A stretch of 64,000 bases of DNA, from contig JAZKEU010000017.1 of the NCBI GenBank assembly GCA_040386775.1, positions 275,267 through 339,266 of the forward strand, written 5' to 3'. Positions 27,445-35,745 of this stretch are shown in pieces. Position numbers and translations under genes: made by a program. The stretch is from Bdellovibrionota bacterium. Its GTDB lineage: Bacteria > Bdellovibrionota > Bdellovibrionia > Bdellovibrionales > JAEYZS01. The stretch's first letter is position 1. Every line of letters starts with the position of its first letter. Under the pieces are notes generated by a model. That model saw only the letters and a program-made list of their open reading frames with translations, made no database searches and had not been told where the DNA came from.

Positions 27445-27465
27445 AGTGCTTCTACGAGAAGCACT
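27445..27465 (+). promoter_or_regulatory. Intercistronic hairpin B, rpmI-rplT gap
   Basis: AGTGCTTCT, loop ACG, AGAAGCACT: a perfect 9-bp stem ten bases after the rpmI stop and 24 bases before the rplT ATG. It is nearly the same sequence as hairpin A, without a T-tract. Confidence 0.7.
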
Positions 27466-27489
27466 GTAAGCCCACAGGAGATTTCAGTC

Positions 27490-27837
27490 ATGAGAGTAAA
27501 AAGAGGCGTTAAAGCCAGAAGAAGAAGAAATAAAACGTTAAAAAGAGCAAAAGGTTATTATGCTGCCGGATCGCGCGCGTTTACAATCGCACGTGAAAGA
27601 AATGACAGAGCATTAGCTTATGCTTTCAGAGATAGAAAAACTAAAAAACGTGAGTTCAGAGCTCTATGGATCCAAAGGATCAATGCAGCTGTAAGACCTT
27701 TCGGTTTAAATTATTCAAAGTTCATCAACGGCGTTCAGAAGCTGAACTTGGGACTGGATAGAAAAGCTCTTTCAGAGCTAGCTATTTTAGATCCAGCAGG
27801 ATTCAAAGCAGTTGTTGATATGGTTCAAAAAGCATAA
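27490..27837 (+). CDS. rplT: 50S ribosomal protein L20
   Basis: A 115-residue rRNA-binding assembly protein. MRVKRGVKARRRRNKTLKRAKGY and RDRKTKKREFRALWIQRINAA are canonical. AGGAG lies nine bases before the ATG. In other bacteria it represses its own operon. It is the last gene before an intrinsic terminator. Confidence 0.97.
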   Translation: MRVKRGVKARRRRNKTLKRAKGYYAAGSRAFTIARERNDRALAYAFRDRKTKKREFRALWIQRINAAVRPFGLNYSKFINGVQKLNLGLDRKALSELAILDPAGFKAVVDMVQKA

Positions 27838-27858
27838 TCTTTGAACCAATGTTAAAGA

Positions 27859-27886
27859 AGGGCCACATCCAATTGGCCCTTTTTTA
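27859..27886 (+). terminator. Intrinsic terminator after rplT
   Basis: AGGGCCA, eight-base loop, TGGCCCT, followed by TTTTT. It lies 21 bases after the rplT stop and separates the ribosomal operon from the mevalonate genes. Confidence 0.88.
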
Positions 27887-27897
27887 TACCCTCGCCA

Positions 27898-27944
27898 TGA
27901 CGCAAAGCAAAGGTGAGCCGCACCTTTTCCAAAACTTTGCGTCA
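27898..27944 (+). promoter_or_regulatory. Nested inverted repeat in the leader of the mevalonate operon
   Basis: An outer perfect 10-bp repeat, TGACGCAAAG (27898-27907) and CTTTGCGTCA (27935-27944), encloses an inner perfect 7-bp hairpin, AAAGGTG (27909-27915), loop AGCCG, CACCTTT (27921-27927). It begins 12 bases after the terminator T-tract and ends just before the fni start. It may be an operator or an RNA switch; no ligand or regulator is evident. Confidence 0.6.
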
Positions 27945-27966
27945 AATGACACAAATCTGGGATTTT

Positions 27967-29028
27967 ATGGATGTTGTAGGTTTTGAGAAACGCAAAAGAG
28001 ATCATATCGAGCTTTCGATGAAATCGGAAAATCAAGCTATTGGGTTTTCAGGATTTGATCGTGTGGAACTTGAACATGAAGCTCTTCCTGATCTCGATTT
28101 TTCAGAAATTACATTAGAAACAAGTATTTTAGGCAAAAAACTTAAAACTCCGCTTTATATCAATTCCATGACGGCTGGTCACAAGGATGCTATCGCTTTA
28201 AACGCGATGATGGCGGAAGTTTGCGAAGCTCGTGGTTGGATGATGGGCGTAGGTTCTCAAAGAAGACAGCTCGAAGACTCTACAAAAACTACGGAATGGA
28301 ATGCCTTAAGAAAAAGAGCTCCAAATGCTTTAATTATTGGAAACATCGGGATAGCGCAGGCAATTAAAGCAAAACCAGAAGATATTCAAAAACTTGTAGA
28401 ATCTATCAATGCTCAGGCATTATTTATTCATTTGAATGCACTTCAAGAGTGTATGCAGCCGGAAGGAACTCCTGAATTCAAAGGGGGTTTGAAAGCCATC
28501 AAAAAATTAACTTTAAAAATTAAAGTACCAGTCATTATTAAAGAAACTGGTTGTGGTTTTTCTGTTAAAACCTTGAAAAACTTAAAAAATACAGGAATAC
28601 ATGCAGTTGATATAAGCGGCCTCGGTGGAACCCATTGGGGACGTATTGAAGGCGCTAGAGCTGAGAGAAATTCCACTCAATCCAATGCCGCAAAGACTTT
28701 TGAAAATTGGGGAATTGGTACTATCCAATCTATGCTTAATGCTTTAGAGATATCAGGAGAGATATCAGGAGAGTTATCTAAGACAAAAACTTTTCAGACG
28801 TGGGCATCCGGCGGTGTAAGAACAGGTCTAGATGCTGCTAAACTTTTAGCGATGGGAGCAGAGGCTGTGGGCTTTGCAAAACCCGCGATGGAAGAGGCTC
28901 TCAAGGGCAGAGCCGCGCTGAACGACTGGATGGCAAGGATCGAATATGAACTCAAGACGGCGATGTTTTGTACGGGATCGGCCAACATTAAAAAATTAAA
29001 GAAAGCCAATTGGACGTTGAGAGAATAA
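27967..29028 (+). CDS. fni: Isopentenyl-diphosphate delta-isomerase, type 2 (FMN-dependent)
   Basis: Interconverts IPP and DMAPP using reduced FMN. I choose the ATG at 27967 (353 residues) because type 2 enzymes begin about eight residues before the (R)KRDHIE motif. ATG 27946 and GTG 27913 are in-frame alternatives, the latter inside a hairpin. Key motifs: KRKRDHIEL (substrate-binding), LYINSMTAGH, GSQRRQLED, HLNALQECMQPEG (Asn/Gln/Glu for IPP and Mg), KETGCGFS and SGLGGTHWGRIE (FMN phosphate). A 12-bp direct duplication at 28749-28772 adds an ISGEISGE repeat. The stop overlaps the mvaA start (TAATG). Confidence 0.93.
   Translation: MDVVGFEKRKRDHIELSMKSENQAIGFSGFDRVELEHEALPDLDFSEITLETSILGKKLKTPLYINSMTAGHKDAIALNAMMAEVCEARGWMMGVGSQRRQLEDSTKTTEWNALRKRAPNALIIGNIGIAQAIKAKPEDIQKLVESINAQALFIHLNALQECMQPEGTPEFKGGLKAIKKLTLKIKVPVIIKETGCGFSVKTLKNLKNTGIHAVDISGLGGTHWGRIEGARAERNSTQSNAAKTFENWGIGTIQSMLNALEISGEISGELSKTKTFQTWASGGVRTGLDAAKLLAMGAEAVGFAKPAMEEALKGRAALNDWMARIEYELKTAMFCTGSANIKKLKKANWTLRE
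28749..28772 (+). repeat. Tandem 12-bp duplication inside fni
   Basis: GATATCAGGAGA occurs twice in a row, then a partial third (GTTATC). It is in frame and encodes a repeated Ile-Ser-Gly-Glu in a surface-type loop. Confidence 0.8.
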
Positions 29029-30371
29029 TGGACATCAGAAAAGAGCAATCTACATCTACCGATAAGGTTTCGAAAATCACAGAAAATCCCTTAGATGGGT
29101 TTTCTAAGTTATCTCGTGAAGAGCGGTATCAACGCCTTTTAGATCTAGGCTACATCGGTCCGGTGGAGTTTGATTTCTTGATGAATGAAATGCCGATGGA
29201 CCCAAGTTTGTCAGATCATTTTATTGAAAACTCTATCGGCAATTACAAAATGCCAATCGGTGTAGCTGTACACTTTAATATCAATGGCGAAGACAAAATT
29301 ATCCCAATGGCTGTTGAAGAAACATCTATCATAGCTGCTGCCAGTAAAACTGCGAAATGGGTAAAATCTAACGGTGAAATTACAGCGCGTGCTTTGGGCC
29401 AAGATATCATCGGGCAAATTCAAATCGCTAGATCTCAAAATCCTACAAAAGCCGTGGAGAGAGTACTCGCGCAAAAACAAAAATTAATCAGTGATGCAAA
29501 CGTGATCGCCGAAGGAATGGTAAAGCGTGGTGGTGGAGTTAAAGACATCACGGCGAGAATCATTCCTCGTTCTTTAGAGATCGCTGGTGATAATGACTCT
29601 ATGGTTGTTTTTCATGTGATGATGGATCCTTGCGATGCGATGGGTGCAAATGTAATCAATCAGGTTTGTGAAGCATTGAAGCCAAAGATCGAAGAGCTCA
29701 CTCAAGACGTTGTGACCATGTGTATTCTCTCAAACCTTGTAGATACAAAACTTACGGAAGCAAAAGTTGTGATCCGTAATATCGATCCTGAAATAGGAAA
29801 AGGTATCGAGGAAGCATCATTATTTGCACAACTGGATCCTTATAGAGCAGCCACGAACAACAAAGGTGTGATGAACGGTATTGATGCTGTGTTGATCGCA
29901 ACGGGCAATGACTGGAGAGCGGTGGAAGCTGGAGTTCACTCTTATGCTGCACAATCTGGAAGATATAAATCTATTACTCAATGGAAAATGATTGGAAAAG
30001 ATTTGGTTGGAACATTAACAGCTCCAATTGTTGTGGGGACGGTAGGTGGTGTAACACAACTTCATCCCACAGCAAAAATGGCTCTTAAGATTTTGAAAAT
30101 TCAAGACGCTCAAGAATTGAGTAATGTCGCAGCCTCTGTGGGCCTAGTTCAAAACCTTGGGGCGTTGAAAGCGCTTTCCGGAATTGGTATTGTGCAAGGT
30201 CATATGAGGCTTCATGCTGGGAATCTGGCACTTCAAGCTGGCGCAAATCAAAAAGAGCTTCCGCAAGTGCAAGTGATCTTGCAAAAACTCTTAGACTCCC
30301 AAAAGAAAATTACAGTTCAAGATGCAAAAGATATCTTAGAGAAACTCAGAAAAGGTCTTTTGTACTCATGA
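29028..30371 (+). CDS. mvaA: Hydroxymethylglutaryl-CoA reductase, class II type
   Basis: Reduces HMG-CoA to mevalonate, the committing step of the pathway. With the ATG at 29028, overlapping the fni stop, it has 447 residues, near the class II length. There is no membrane domain. Motifs: IENSIGNYKMPIGVAV (the ENxIG region), AVEETSIIAAAS with the catalytic Glu, DAMGANVINQVCEAL, NNKGVMNGIDAVLIATGNDWRA with catalytic Lys and Asp, GTVGGVT, and GHMRLHAGN with the catalytic His. Its end overlaps mvaK2 by four bases. Confidence 0.95.
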   Translation: MDIRKEQSTSTDKVSKITENPLDGFSKLSREERYQRLLDLGYIGPVEFDFLMNEMPMDPSLSDHFIENSIGNYKMPIGVAVHFNINGEDKIIPMAVEETSIIAAASKTAKWVKSNGEITARALGQDIIGQIQIARSQNPTKAVERVLAQKQKLISDANVIAEGMVKRGGGVKDITARIIPRSLEIAGDNDSMVVFHVMMDPCDAMGANVINQVCEALKPKIEELTQDVVTMCILSNLVDTKLTEAKVVIRNIDPEIGKGIEEASLFAQLDPYRAATNNKGVMNGIDAVLIATGNDWRAVEAGVHSYAAQSGRYKSITQWKMIGKDLVGTLTAPIVVGTVGGVTQLHPTAKMALKILKIQDAQELSNVAASVGLVQNLGALKALSGIGIVQGHMRLHAGNLALQAGANQKELPQVQVILQKLLDSQKKITVQDAKDILEKLRKGLLYS

Positions 30372-31351
30372 AATCATTTGATTTGAGTGTCCCGAGTAAA
30401 ACTTTTTTTACCGGGGAGTACTTGGCACTCCTTGATGGACCAGCTATTCTTCTTAATACAAAACCTCGATTCCAAAATAAATTTGAACTGAATATTGAAA
30501 AAGAATTTTATACCAATCCTATAGAAGACGAAGAACACCCATTGCATAAATATTGGATGGAGAACGAAGATTTTCTTTTGGATTTTGATTATGATTTCAT
30601 TGACCCGTATCAGGGTAAGGGTGGCTTTGGAGCTTCCAGTGCGCAGTGGGCAGCCTTCTATGCCTTTGTGAATCAGTATCACCCATCTATGAGTTATTTT
30701 TTTGATAAAACAAAAAATGAAAATGATTTCACCAAGAATATTGATTTTGATTTCGTCAGCACCTTCTTGAAAAAATATAGATCCATTTCAAATGCCCAGA
30801 CGAAGAGCAAGTTTCCACCAAGCGGATACGATGTGCTTTCGCAGTGGGTTGGGAAAGTGGCTTATATTGATATCCAAAACAAAGTGATCAAAAGATTTGA
30901 TTGGCCTTTCGATGGACTTTCATTTGTCTTGATCAAGAGCCAAGAAAAAATCGCTACTCATGAACACTTGAAAGATTTAAACCAAATTCCTGAAAAAGGA
31001 TTGAGATCTTGCGTTGCTAAAACACTAAAAGCTTTTGAAACAAAAAGTCAGGCTTTGTTGATAGAAGGAATCCAAGAAAACTACGAAGTTTTAAAAAGCG
31101 CTGACCTCGTGGCACCACAAGCGCTAAAGACTTTAGAAAAAATCTCAAAACACGAATTTGTTTTGGCAGCGAAAGGTTGCGGAGCACTTGGAGCCGATGT
31201 GTTTTGTGCTTTGGTGAAATCAGAAAACTTGCCTCAGTTTCTAAGCTATGGGGCAAGTGAAAACATGAGGCTGGTCGCAGCCGAAGACGACCTGTCTCAC
31301 GGTATTGAAGTGAAGACGGACTTTGATTCCAGCCACGCCACTTTGCACTGA
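30368..31351 (+). CDS. mvaK2: GHMP kinase, probable phosphomevalonate kinase
   Basis: A 327-residue GHMP-fold kinase. Motif 1 is SKTFFTGEYLALLDGPAILL, the ATP loop is GKGGFGASSAQWAAF, and motif 3 is KGCGALGADVF near the end. The segment FPPSGYDVLSQWVGKVAYI matches the GSGYDV pattern of phosphomevalonate kinases better than the HGxPSGxD pattern of mevalonate kinase. That activity is also otherwise missing from a cluster that has the other two kinase/decarboxylase genes. It is coupled to mvaA by ATGA. Assignment between GHMP subfamilies is by motif and context. Confidence 0.8.
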   Translation: MKSFDLSVPSKTFFTGEYLALLDGPAILLNTKPRFQNKFELNIEKEFYTNPIEDEEHPLHKYWMENEDFLLDFDYDFIDPYQGKGGFGASSAQWAAFYAFVNQYHPSMSYFFDKTKNENDFTKNIDFDFVSTFLKKYRSISNAQTKSKFPPSGYDVLSQWVGKVAYIDIQNKVIKRFDWPFDGLSFVLIKSQEKIATHEHLKDLNQIPEKGLRSCVAKTLKAFETKSQALLIEGIQENYEVLKSADLVAPQALKTLEKISKHEFVLAAKGCGALGADVFCALVKSENLPQFLSYGASENMRLVAAEDDLSHGIEVKTDFDSSHATLH

Positions 31352-31454
31352 CTGGCCTAAAATGTCAGACTGTATAAAATCTAATAATTATAAACTTTTA
31401 AGTCTATTTAATTAGATTTAAAGCTGGTATGAGATTTGTATAATTAGGAGTTCT

Positions 31455-32594
31455 ATGAAATACATCTCTCTTCTCATCATCGCGGTACTTGGGTTTACCA
31501 ACGTTCATTGTTCGAAGAGTAAATCCAGTAAAACTAAAAGATATTATACAAACGGGGATCCTTTAACGCTGGTTGAAGGTACCACGATGAGTACGGGTTC
31601 AATTACAGAGTCCAACTACCAAGAGTTTGACGGCTATTACTTAAGCGATGCAGTGGAGTTCACGCAAAAGTCTGAGGTGCAAACTATGGAAGAGAGGCTT
31701 GCTGGGCAAGCGGGTTCTGAGGATCAAGAAGAAACTGCCTTCACATCTTTACCGGAATCTTTAAAGTTTACTTTTAAGGTTAAAGATATTGGTGGTGTTA
31801 AAAAATATATCTATTCCTCAGACCAATTGAACATATCGTTTATTTCTAAAGATGGGCACCTGATTGCTGAATCAGGGACATCGGAAGCCACGGATATACT
31901 AGATCTAAAAATTCAGCATATCAGTGTTAAAAAAGATAGAAGTGCTTTTTCACTTATGGTTTTCGTCCCAAAAGATGTAAAGGGAAATAAAAATTTAGTG
32001 GCGTTGACCTTCACCAAACCCTTTGATCGTGTAGAGCAAAAAGCCACAGGCGACTTTGACTTCCTCTCTGCTAAAAATGTTAAAATTCGTTGGCCAAGAA
32101 ATCAGAATATCACGTTGAATGTTTGTAATTCAAAACTCAAGAGTTCAGTTCATAGATTTGAAAGCTCTATGAATCTATGGTCTAAGCATATCAACTCAAC
32201 TTCTTTTGATGTTAAATATTTGGATAATCCTCCTCCATTTTCGGATTTAAATACTCACTGTATTTACTTGGTGGACAATTACTTTACAACAGGCAGCGAA
32301 GATTATGCGAATATGGCTTCCACATACACTCGCGCAAGAAATAATTTTTTAGATTCTGATATTTTTATTTTTGAAAAAGAACTTCGTAAGGTAAGATCTA
32401 GCGTGGTCGAATGGTATGGAGTTTATGAAATATTTAGAGTTATGACCCACGAGATTGGACATTTCCTAGGCATGGGTCATCCCACAAATCTCCTCAATCC
32501 GAGTCAAAAAACTATAATGTCATATGCTAAGGATAATACTGAAATTAGACTTTACCCCAGAGATATAGAGTCAATTCAAGAGCTTTATAAGTAG
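31455..32594 (+). CDS. Lipoprotein with metzincin-type metallopeptidase motif
   Basis: A 379-residue lipoprotein: signal MKYISLLIIAVLGFTNVHC with Cys19 as lipid site. The C-terminal third resembles a matrixin-like catalytic domain: VMTHEIGHFLGMGHP gives the full HExxHxxGxxH zinc site, and TIMSYA follows as the Met-turn. The N-terminal 200 residues are unrecognised. It sits between mvaK2 and mvaD on the same strand but has no evident role in isoprenoid synthesis. AGGAG precedes the ATG. Confidence 0.82.
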   Translation: MKYISLLIIAVLGFTNVHCSKSKSSKTKRYYTNGDPLTLVEGTTMSTGSITESNYQEFDGYYLSDAVEFTQKSEVQTMEERLAGQAGSEDQEETAFTSLPESLKFTFKVKDIGGVKKYIYSSDQLNISFISKDGHLIAESGTSEATDILDLKIQHISVKKDRSAFSLMVFVPKDVKGNKNLVALTFTKPFDRVEQKATGDFDFLSAKNVKIRWPRNQNITLNVCNSKLKSSVHRFESSMNLWSKHINSTSFDVKYLDNPPPFSDLNTHCIYLVDNYFTTGSEDYANMASTYTRARNNFLDSDIFIFEKELRKVRSSVVEWYGVYEIFRVMTHEIGHFLGMGHPTNLLNPSQKTIMSYAKDNTEIRLYPRDIESIQELYK

Positions 32595-32635
32595 TTTTTA
32601 TTGATATCCGGGCTTGTTAACGATATATCCAAACT

Positions 32636-33583
32636 ATGAGTTGGCAAGCTTCAGCACCATCAAATATTGCGTTGATCAAATACATGGGAAAGCTAGATTT
32701 TTCTAGGAATATTCCTTCCAATGCGTCTTTGAGTTATACGCTTGAAGATCTTAAAACTTTTGTAGAAATTGAACAGGTTGATGGACCTGAGGACCTGTGG
32801 AAACCACTAGTGCAAACGGGTTGTCTTTCGCCAATTTTTTCTATTAAGGGGCAACAAAGATTTTTAAATTACTTTAAAAAATTAAAAGACCTCTATAATG
32901 TAAAAGAAAATTTCTTGATCAAATCTGCAAACAATTTTCCTTCGGATAGCGGAATGGCAAGTTCGGCTTCAAGTTTTGCAGCGTTGAGTATTGCCGCCGA
33001 TATGGCGTTCTCAAGTTTGGGTTATAGAAATCACAGCGATCAAACTCTTTACCAATTGAGTCGCGAGGGTTCCGGATCATCTTGTCGTAGTTTTTTTAAA
33101 CCTTGGGCAATATGGAAAAATACGGAAGTTTTTATTCCGAAAATTAAAATTCAAAAACTATTACATGATGTGGTCTTAGTGGATACTAAGATCAAAGAAG
33201 TTTCATCGGGCGATGCTCATAAAAGAATCGAAACAAGTCCTAACAATGTCGGCAGGAAAGAGCGTGCAGAGAAAAGATTGGATGATCTTTTAATAGCTTT
33301 CAATACGGACAACTGGAAAGGTGCTTTCAATATTGTTTGGGATGAATTTATGGATATGCATGAACTATTTGAATCTGCGGAGCCACTGTTCTGTTACCGC
33401 ACTGAAAAAAGCTACGCAGCTATGCAAGCCGCACGTGAATTTTGGAAAGAAAATAACGATGGACCCTTAGTCACCATGGATGCAGGCCCGAATCTTCATT
33501 TATTGTGGAGAGAAGATCAGGTTCTGCTCAGGGAGCGTCTTAAAGCCATCATGAATGATAAGGGCTTTGCATATCTGGATTAG
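32636..33583 (+). CDS. mvaD: Diphosphomevalonate decarboxylase
   Basis: ATP-dependent decarboxylation of mevalonate diphosphate to IPP. The 315-residue GHMP-fold protein starts with SAPSNIALIKYMGK, which matches the APxNIALxKYWGK signature. SDSGMASSASSFAALS is the ATP loop, and REGSGSSCRSFF corresponds to the conserved SGSACRS segment. TMDAGPNLHLLW supplies the DAGPN catalytic region. No clear Shine-Dalgarno is visible before the ATG. Confidence 0.94.
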   Translation: MSWQASAPSNIALIKYMGKLDFSRNIPSNASLSYTLEDLKTFVEIEQVDGPEDLWKPLVQTGCLSPIFSIKGQQRFLNYFKKLKDLYNVKENFLIKSANNFPSDSGMASSASSFAALSIAADMAFSSLGYRNHSDQTLYQLSREGSGSSCRSFFKPWAIWKNTEVFIPKIKIQKLLHDVVLVDTKIKEVSSGDAHKRIETSPNNVGRKERAEKRLDDLLIAFNTDNWKGAFNIVWDEFMDMHELFESAEPLFCYRTEKSYAAMQAAREFWKENNDGPLVTMDAGPNLHLLWREDQVLLRERLKAIMNDKGFAYLD

Positions 33584-33702
33584 CTGAAGGCGCAGTGCCC
33601 AGAAGTATTGGTGATTATCTCCTTGATAAGATCTGCTTATTGCAATAACAAATTATTAAGACAAATTATCAAATATAAACATAGCCTTAAAGGTGGGGAA
33701 TT

Positions 33703-34059
33703 ATGAAAACAGTAATAGCATTATTAGTTATTTTAGGGACAACTCAAGCTTGGTCTTGTGAAGAAATTAAAGGTAAATACAATTGCGGTGGAAACAAAAT
33801 TTCATTCTATTACGAAACCAGAGCAGATGGCGTAAAGCTTCTTACGGGAAGTGGAGAAACTATGATTATGGATGGTCAGCCTCATGATCTGGGTATGGGA
33901 ATGATTTATCAAGTTCATTGCACTCCTAAGGTTTTACAAATTGATATGGATAATAATGGAATAATCGCAATTCAAAAATTCATGTATAGAGACGCCAGAA
34001 CTCTAGATGCTGAAATCACTCTAGATGGTGCAACTCGTGTGTTGGTTTGTAGAAAATAG
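33703..34059 (+). CDS. Small secreted protein, unknown function
   Basis: A 118-residue protein with signal peptide MKTVIALLVILGTTQAWS and a beta-rich mature part with four cysteines (CEE, YNCGG, VHCTP, LVCRK). I recognise no family. AAAGGTGGGG precedes the ATG. It ends two bases before mvaK1, so it is probably co-transcribed with the last mevalonate gene. Confidence 0.7.
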   Translation: MKTVIALLVILGTTQAWSCEEIKGKYNCGGNKISFYYETRADGVKLLTGSGETMIMDGQPHDLGMGMIYQVHCTPKVLQIDMDNNGIIAIQKFMYRDARTLDAEITLDGATRVLVCRK

Positions 34060-34061
34060 AA

Positions 34062-34937
34062 ATGAATTTAAAAATTTTTGGGAAATGCATCATTGCCGGT
34101 GAGCATGCGGTGATCCGAGGATCGCCCGCTATTGTTTTACCGGTCAAAGAAAAATTCCTTGAAATTTCCTATAACAATACTCCTGAAGAATTTAAAGTAG
34201 AGTTCGAAGGTCTTATGAAAGAAGATCTTTCCTTGGTGTTCTTTGGAGTTTTAGAAAAAGCCTTAAAAGTTATCAATAAAAAGCACAGTGATCTTCATGG
34301 TGAACTAAAGCTGGTGAATAGTGTTCCCGTCGGCGCCGGCCTAGGCGCTTCCGCAACTCTTTGTGTGGCGGTTGGAAGATTCTTGGAGCATTTGGGTTGG
34401 GTGAGCTCGGATCACCTCTATGAGTTCTGTAGGCAGCTTGAAAATCTCTTTCATGGTGAAAGTAGTGGAGTTGATATTGCCTCGACGATGATGGGAAGAC
34501 CTATTGAATTTCAAAGGCCATCGCAAATTACGGAGATCAATATCAATTGGAAGCCCAAGCTTTATATTTCTTACTGTGGTCAGCGTGGAATGACATCGGA
34601 GTGTGTAAGACTTGTTAAGGATCAATGGCTAAGAAATGAAATCGAAGCCTCCAAAATTGATCAAGATATGAAGGAGAGTGTTCTTCTCGCAAAGAAATCT
34701 TTAATGAGTGGAGAGAAAGAAGGCTTTTTGGATTTAATAGAGTCTATCAATAAAGCACGCAGTTGCTATGAGCGGTGGGGACTGACGGCTGGTGCACTAG
34801 ATATCCATATGAAAAAACTCACCGAAGAAGGCGCCCTGGCTGTGAAGCCTACAGGTTCTGGTCGTGGCGGATATGTGATCAGTCTTTGGAGATCGGAACC
34901 GAACAGCTCTTTTGATCTTATTCCACTAAAATTTTAG
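34062..34937 (+). CDS. mvaK1: Mevalonate kinase
   Basis: Phosphorylates mevalonate to 5-phosphomevalonate. The 291-residue GHMP kinase has KCIIAGEHAVIRGSPAIV, the GEHAVxxGxPA signature of mevalonate kinase. VPVGAGLGASATLCVAVGR is the ATP loop, and FHGESSGVDIASTMMG matches the HGxPSGxD catalytic-Asp motif. KPTGSGRGGYVISL is motif 3. With fni, mvaA, mvaK2 and mvaD it completes the route from HMG-CoA to IPP and DMAPP; mvaS is absent from the window. It converges on the methyltransferase gene. Confidence 0.92.
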   Translation: MNLKIFGKCIIAGEHAVIRGSPAIVLPVKEKFLEISYNNTPEEFKVEFEGLMKEDLSLVFFGVLEKALKVINKKHSDLHGELKLVNSVPVGAGLGASATLCVAVGRFLEHLGWVSSDHLYEFCRQLENLFHGESSGVDIASTMMGRPIEFQRPSQITEININWKPKLYISYCGQRGMTSECVRLVKDQWLRNEIEASKIDQDMKESVLLAKKSLMSGEKEGFLDLIESINKARSCYERWGLTAGALDIHMKKLTEEGALAVKPTGSGRGGYVISLWRSEPNSSFDLIPLKF

Positions 34938-34961
34938 TTAAGCAATTTTAGGTAGGAAATT

Positions 34962-35708
34962 TCAATTACCTTTTGGAATCATTTTTTTAGAGTAGTCATA
35001 GAGAGCAATGCTCGTTGCGGCCATAACATTTAAAGATTCAACATCAGCGTTAATAGGAATAGAGACGGCATTGTGTTTTAAGGTCTTAGGAAGTCCCAGG
35101 CCTTCTTCCCCAACGAGGAGGCTGACATCCTTTGGCCAATCAAATTTTTCTAAAGAGACTCCGTCGCCATCCAGCGAAACATATCTATCTATATGGTTAT
35201 GGAGCTCTTGAATGGAAGGACCAATTTCAAATTGGGTTTTGAGTACCATTCCACTGGAAGCTTTTACTGCTTTCGGGTGGAAGGGGTGAGCCGATTCCTT
35301 CAGTAAAATGATTTTCTTCACACCAAAGGCAACCGCCGATCTTACGATGGCTCCCAAATTTGCAGGATCTTGCACGGGTAAGAAGAGCTCTACACCTTTT
35401 GGCGGTTTTGGTTCCCAGAGAGGAATTTTAGGAAGATCCATAACGATGAGAGGAGCTCTCGTTTCAAAAATATCTAGTTCTTCATAAAGCTCTGGAGTGA
35501 GCATAACAATTTTCTTTTTTAGGCTTGGTTCTAGATGGGGCATTTCAGAAACCACAAGAATCGATTTCACAAGTTCGTGATGGTAGTGTTCTTCAACAAC
35601 TTTAGGCCCCATCATTAGAAAAAGTTTTTCTTTCTTCACGCCTGGAGTTTTAAGGATCTTTTGCAAGACCTTAAAATAAGAATTGGATTTACTTTCAATG
35701 ATTTTCAT
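34962..35708 (-). CDS. TrmH/SpoU-family RNA 2'-O-methyltransferase
   Basis: SAM-dependent SPOUT methyltransferase acting on rRNA or tRNA. The 248-residue protein has an N-terminal substrate-binding part (about 1-95) and the SPOUT domain with motif 1 VQDPANLGAIVRSA, motif 2 SLLVGEEGLGLP and motif 3 SIPINADVESLNVMAATSIALYDY, which form the trefoil-knot SAM site. The exact RNA position modified cannot be told from sequence. It lies downstream of pepP on the same strand. Confidence 0.88.
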   Translation of the reverse strand: MKIIESKSNSYFKVLQKILKTPGVKKEKLFLMMGPKVVEEHYHHELVKSILVVSEMPHLEPSLKKKIVMLTPELYEELDIFETRAPLIVMDLPKIPLWEPKPPKGVELFLPVQDPANLGAIVRSAVAFGVKKIILLKESAHPFHPKAVKASSGMVLKTQFEIGPSIQELHNHIDRYVSLDGDGVSLEKFDWPKDVSLLVGEEGLGLPKTLKHNAVSIPINADVESLNVMAATSIALYDYSKKMIPKGN

Positions 35709-35717
35709 TTTTTATTT

Positions 35718-35745
35718 TTTTCACTTAACTATTTTCACTTAACTA
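35718..35745. repeat. Tandem 14-bp repeat at the 3' end of pepP
   Basis: TTTTCACTTAACTA occurs twice in a row. The second copy contains the pepP stop codon, and the first lies in the 34-base gap before the methyltransferase gene. Confidence 0.8.

Noticed and set aside
27913..27966. GTG 27913 as the fni start
   Set aside because: It lies inside a perfect hairpin, has no separate Shine-Dalgarno, and would add residues before the conserved family start.
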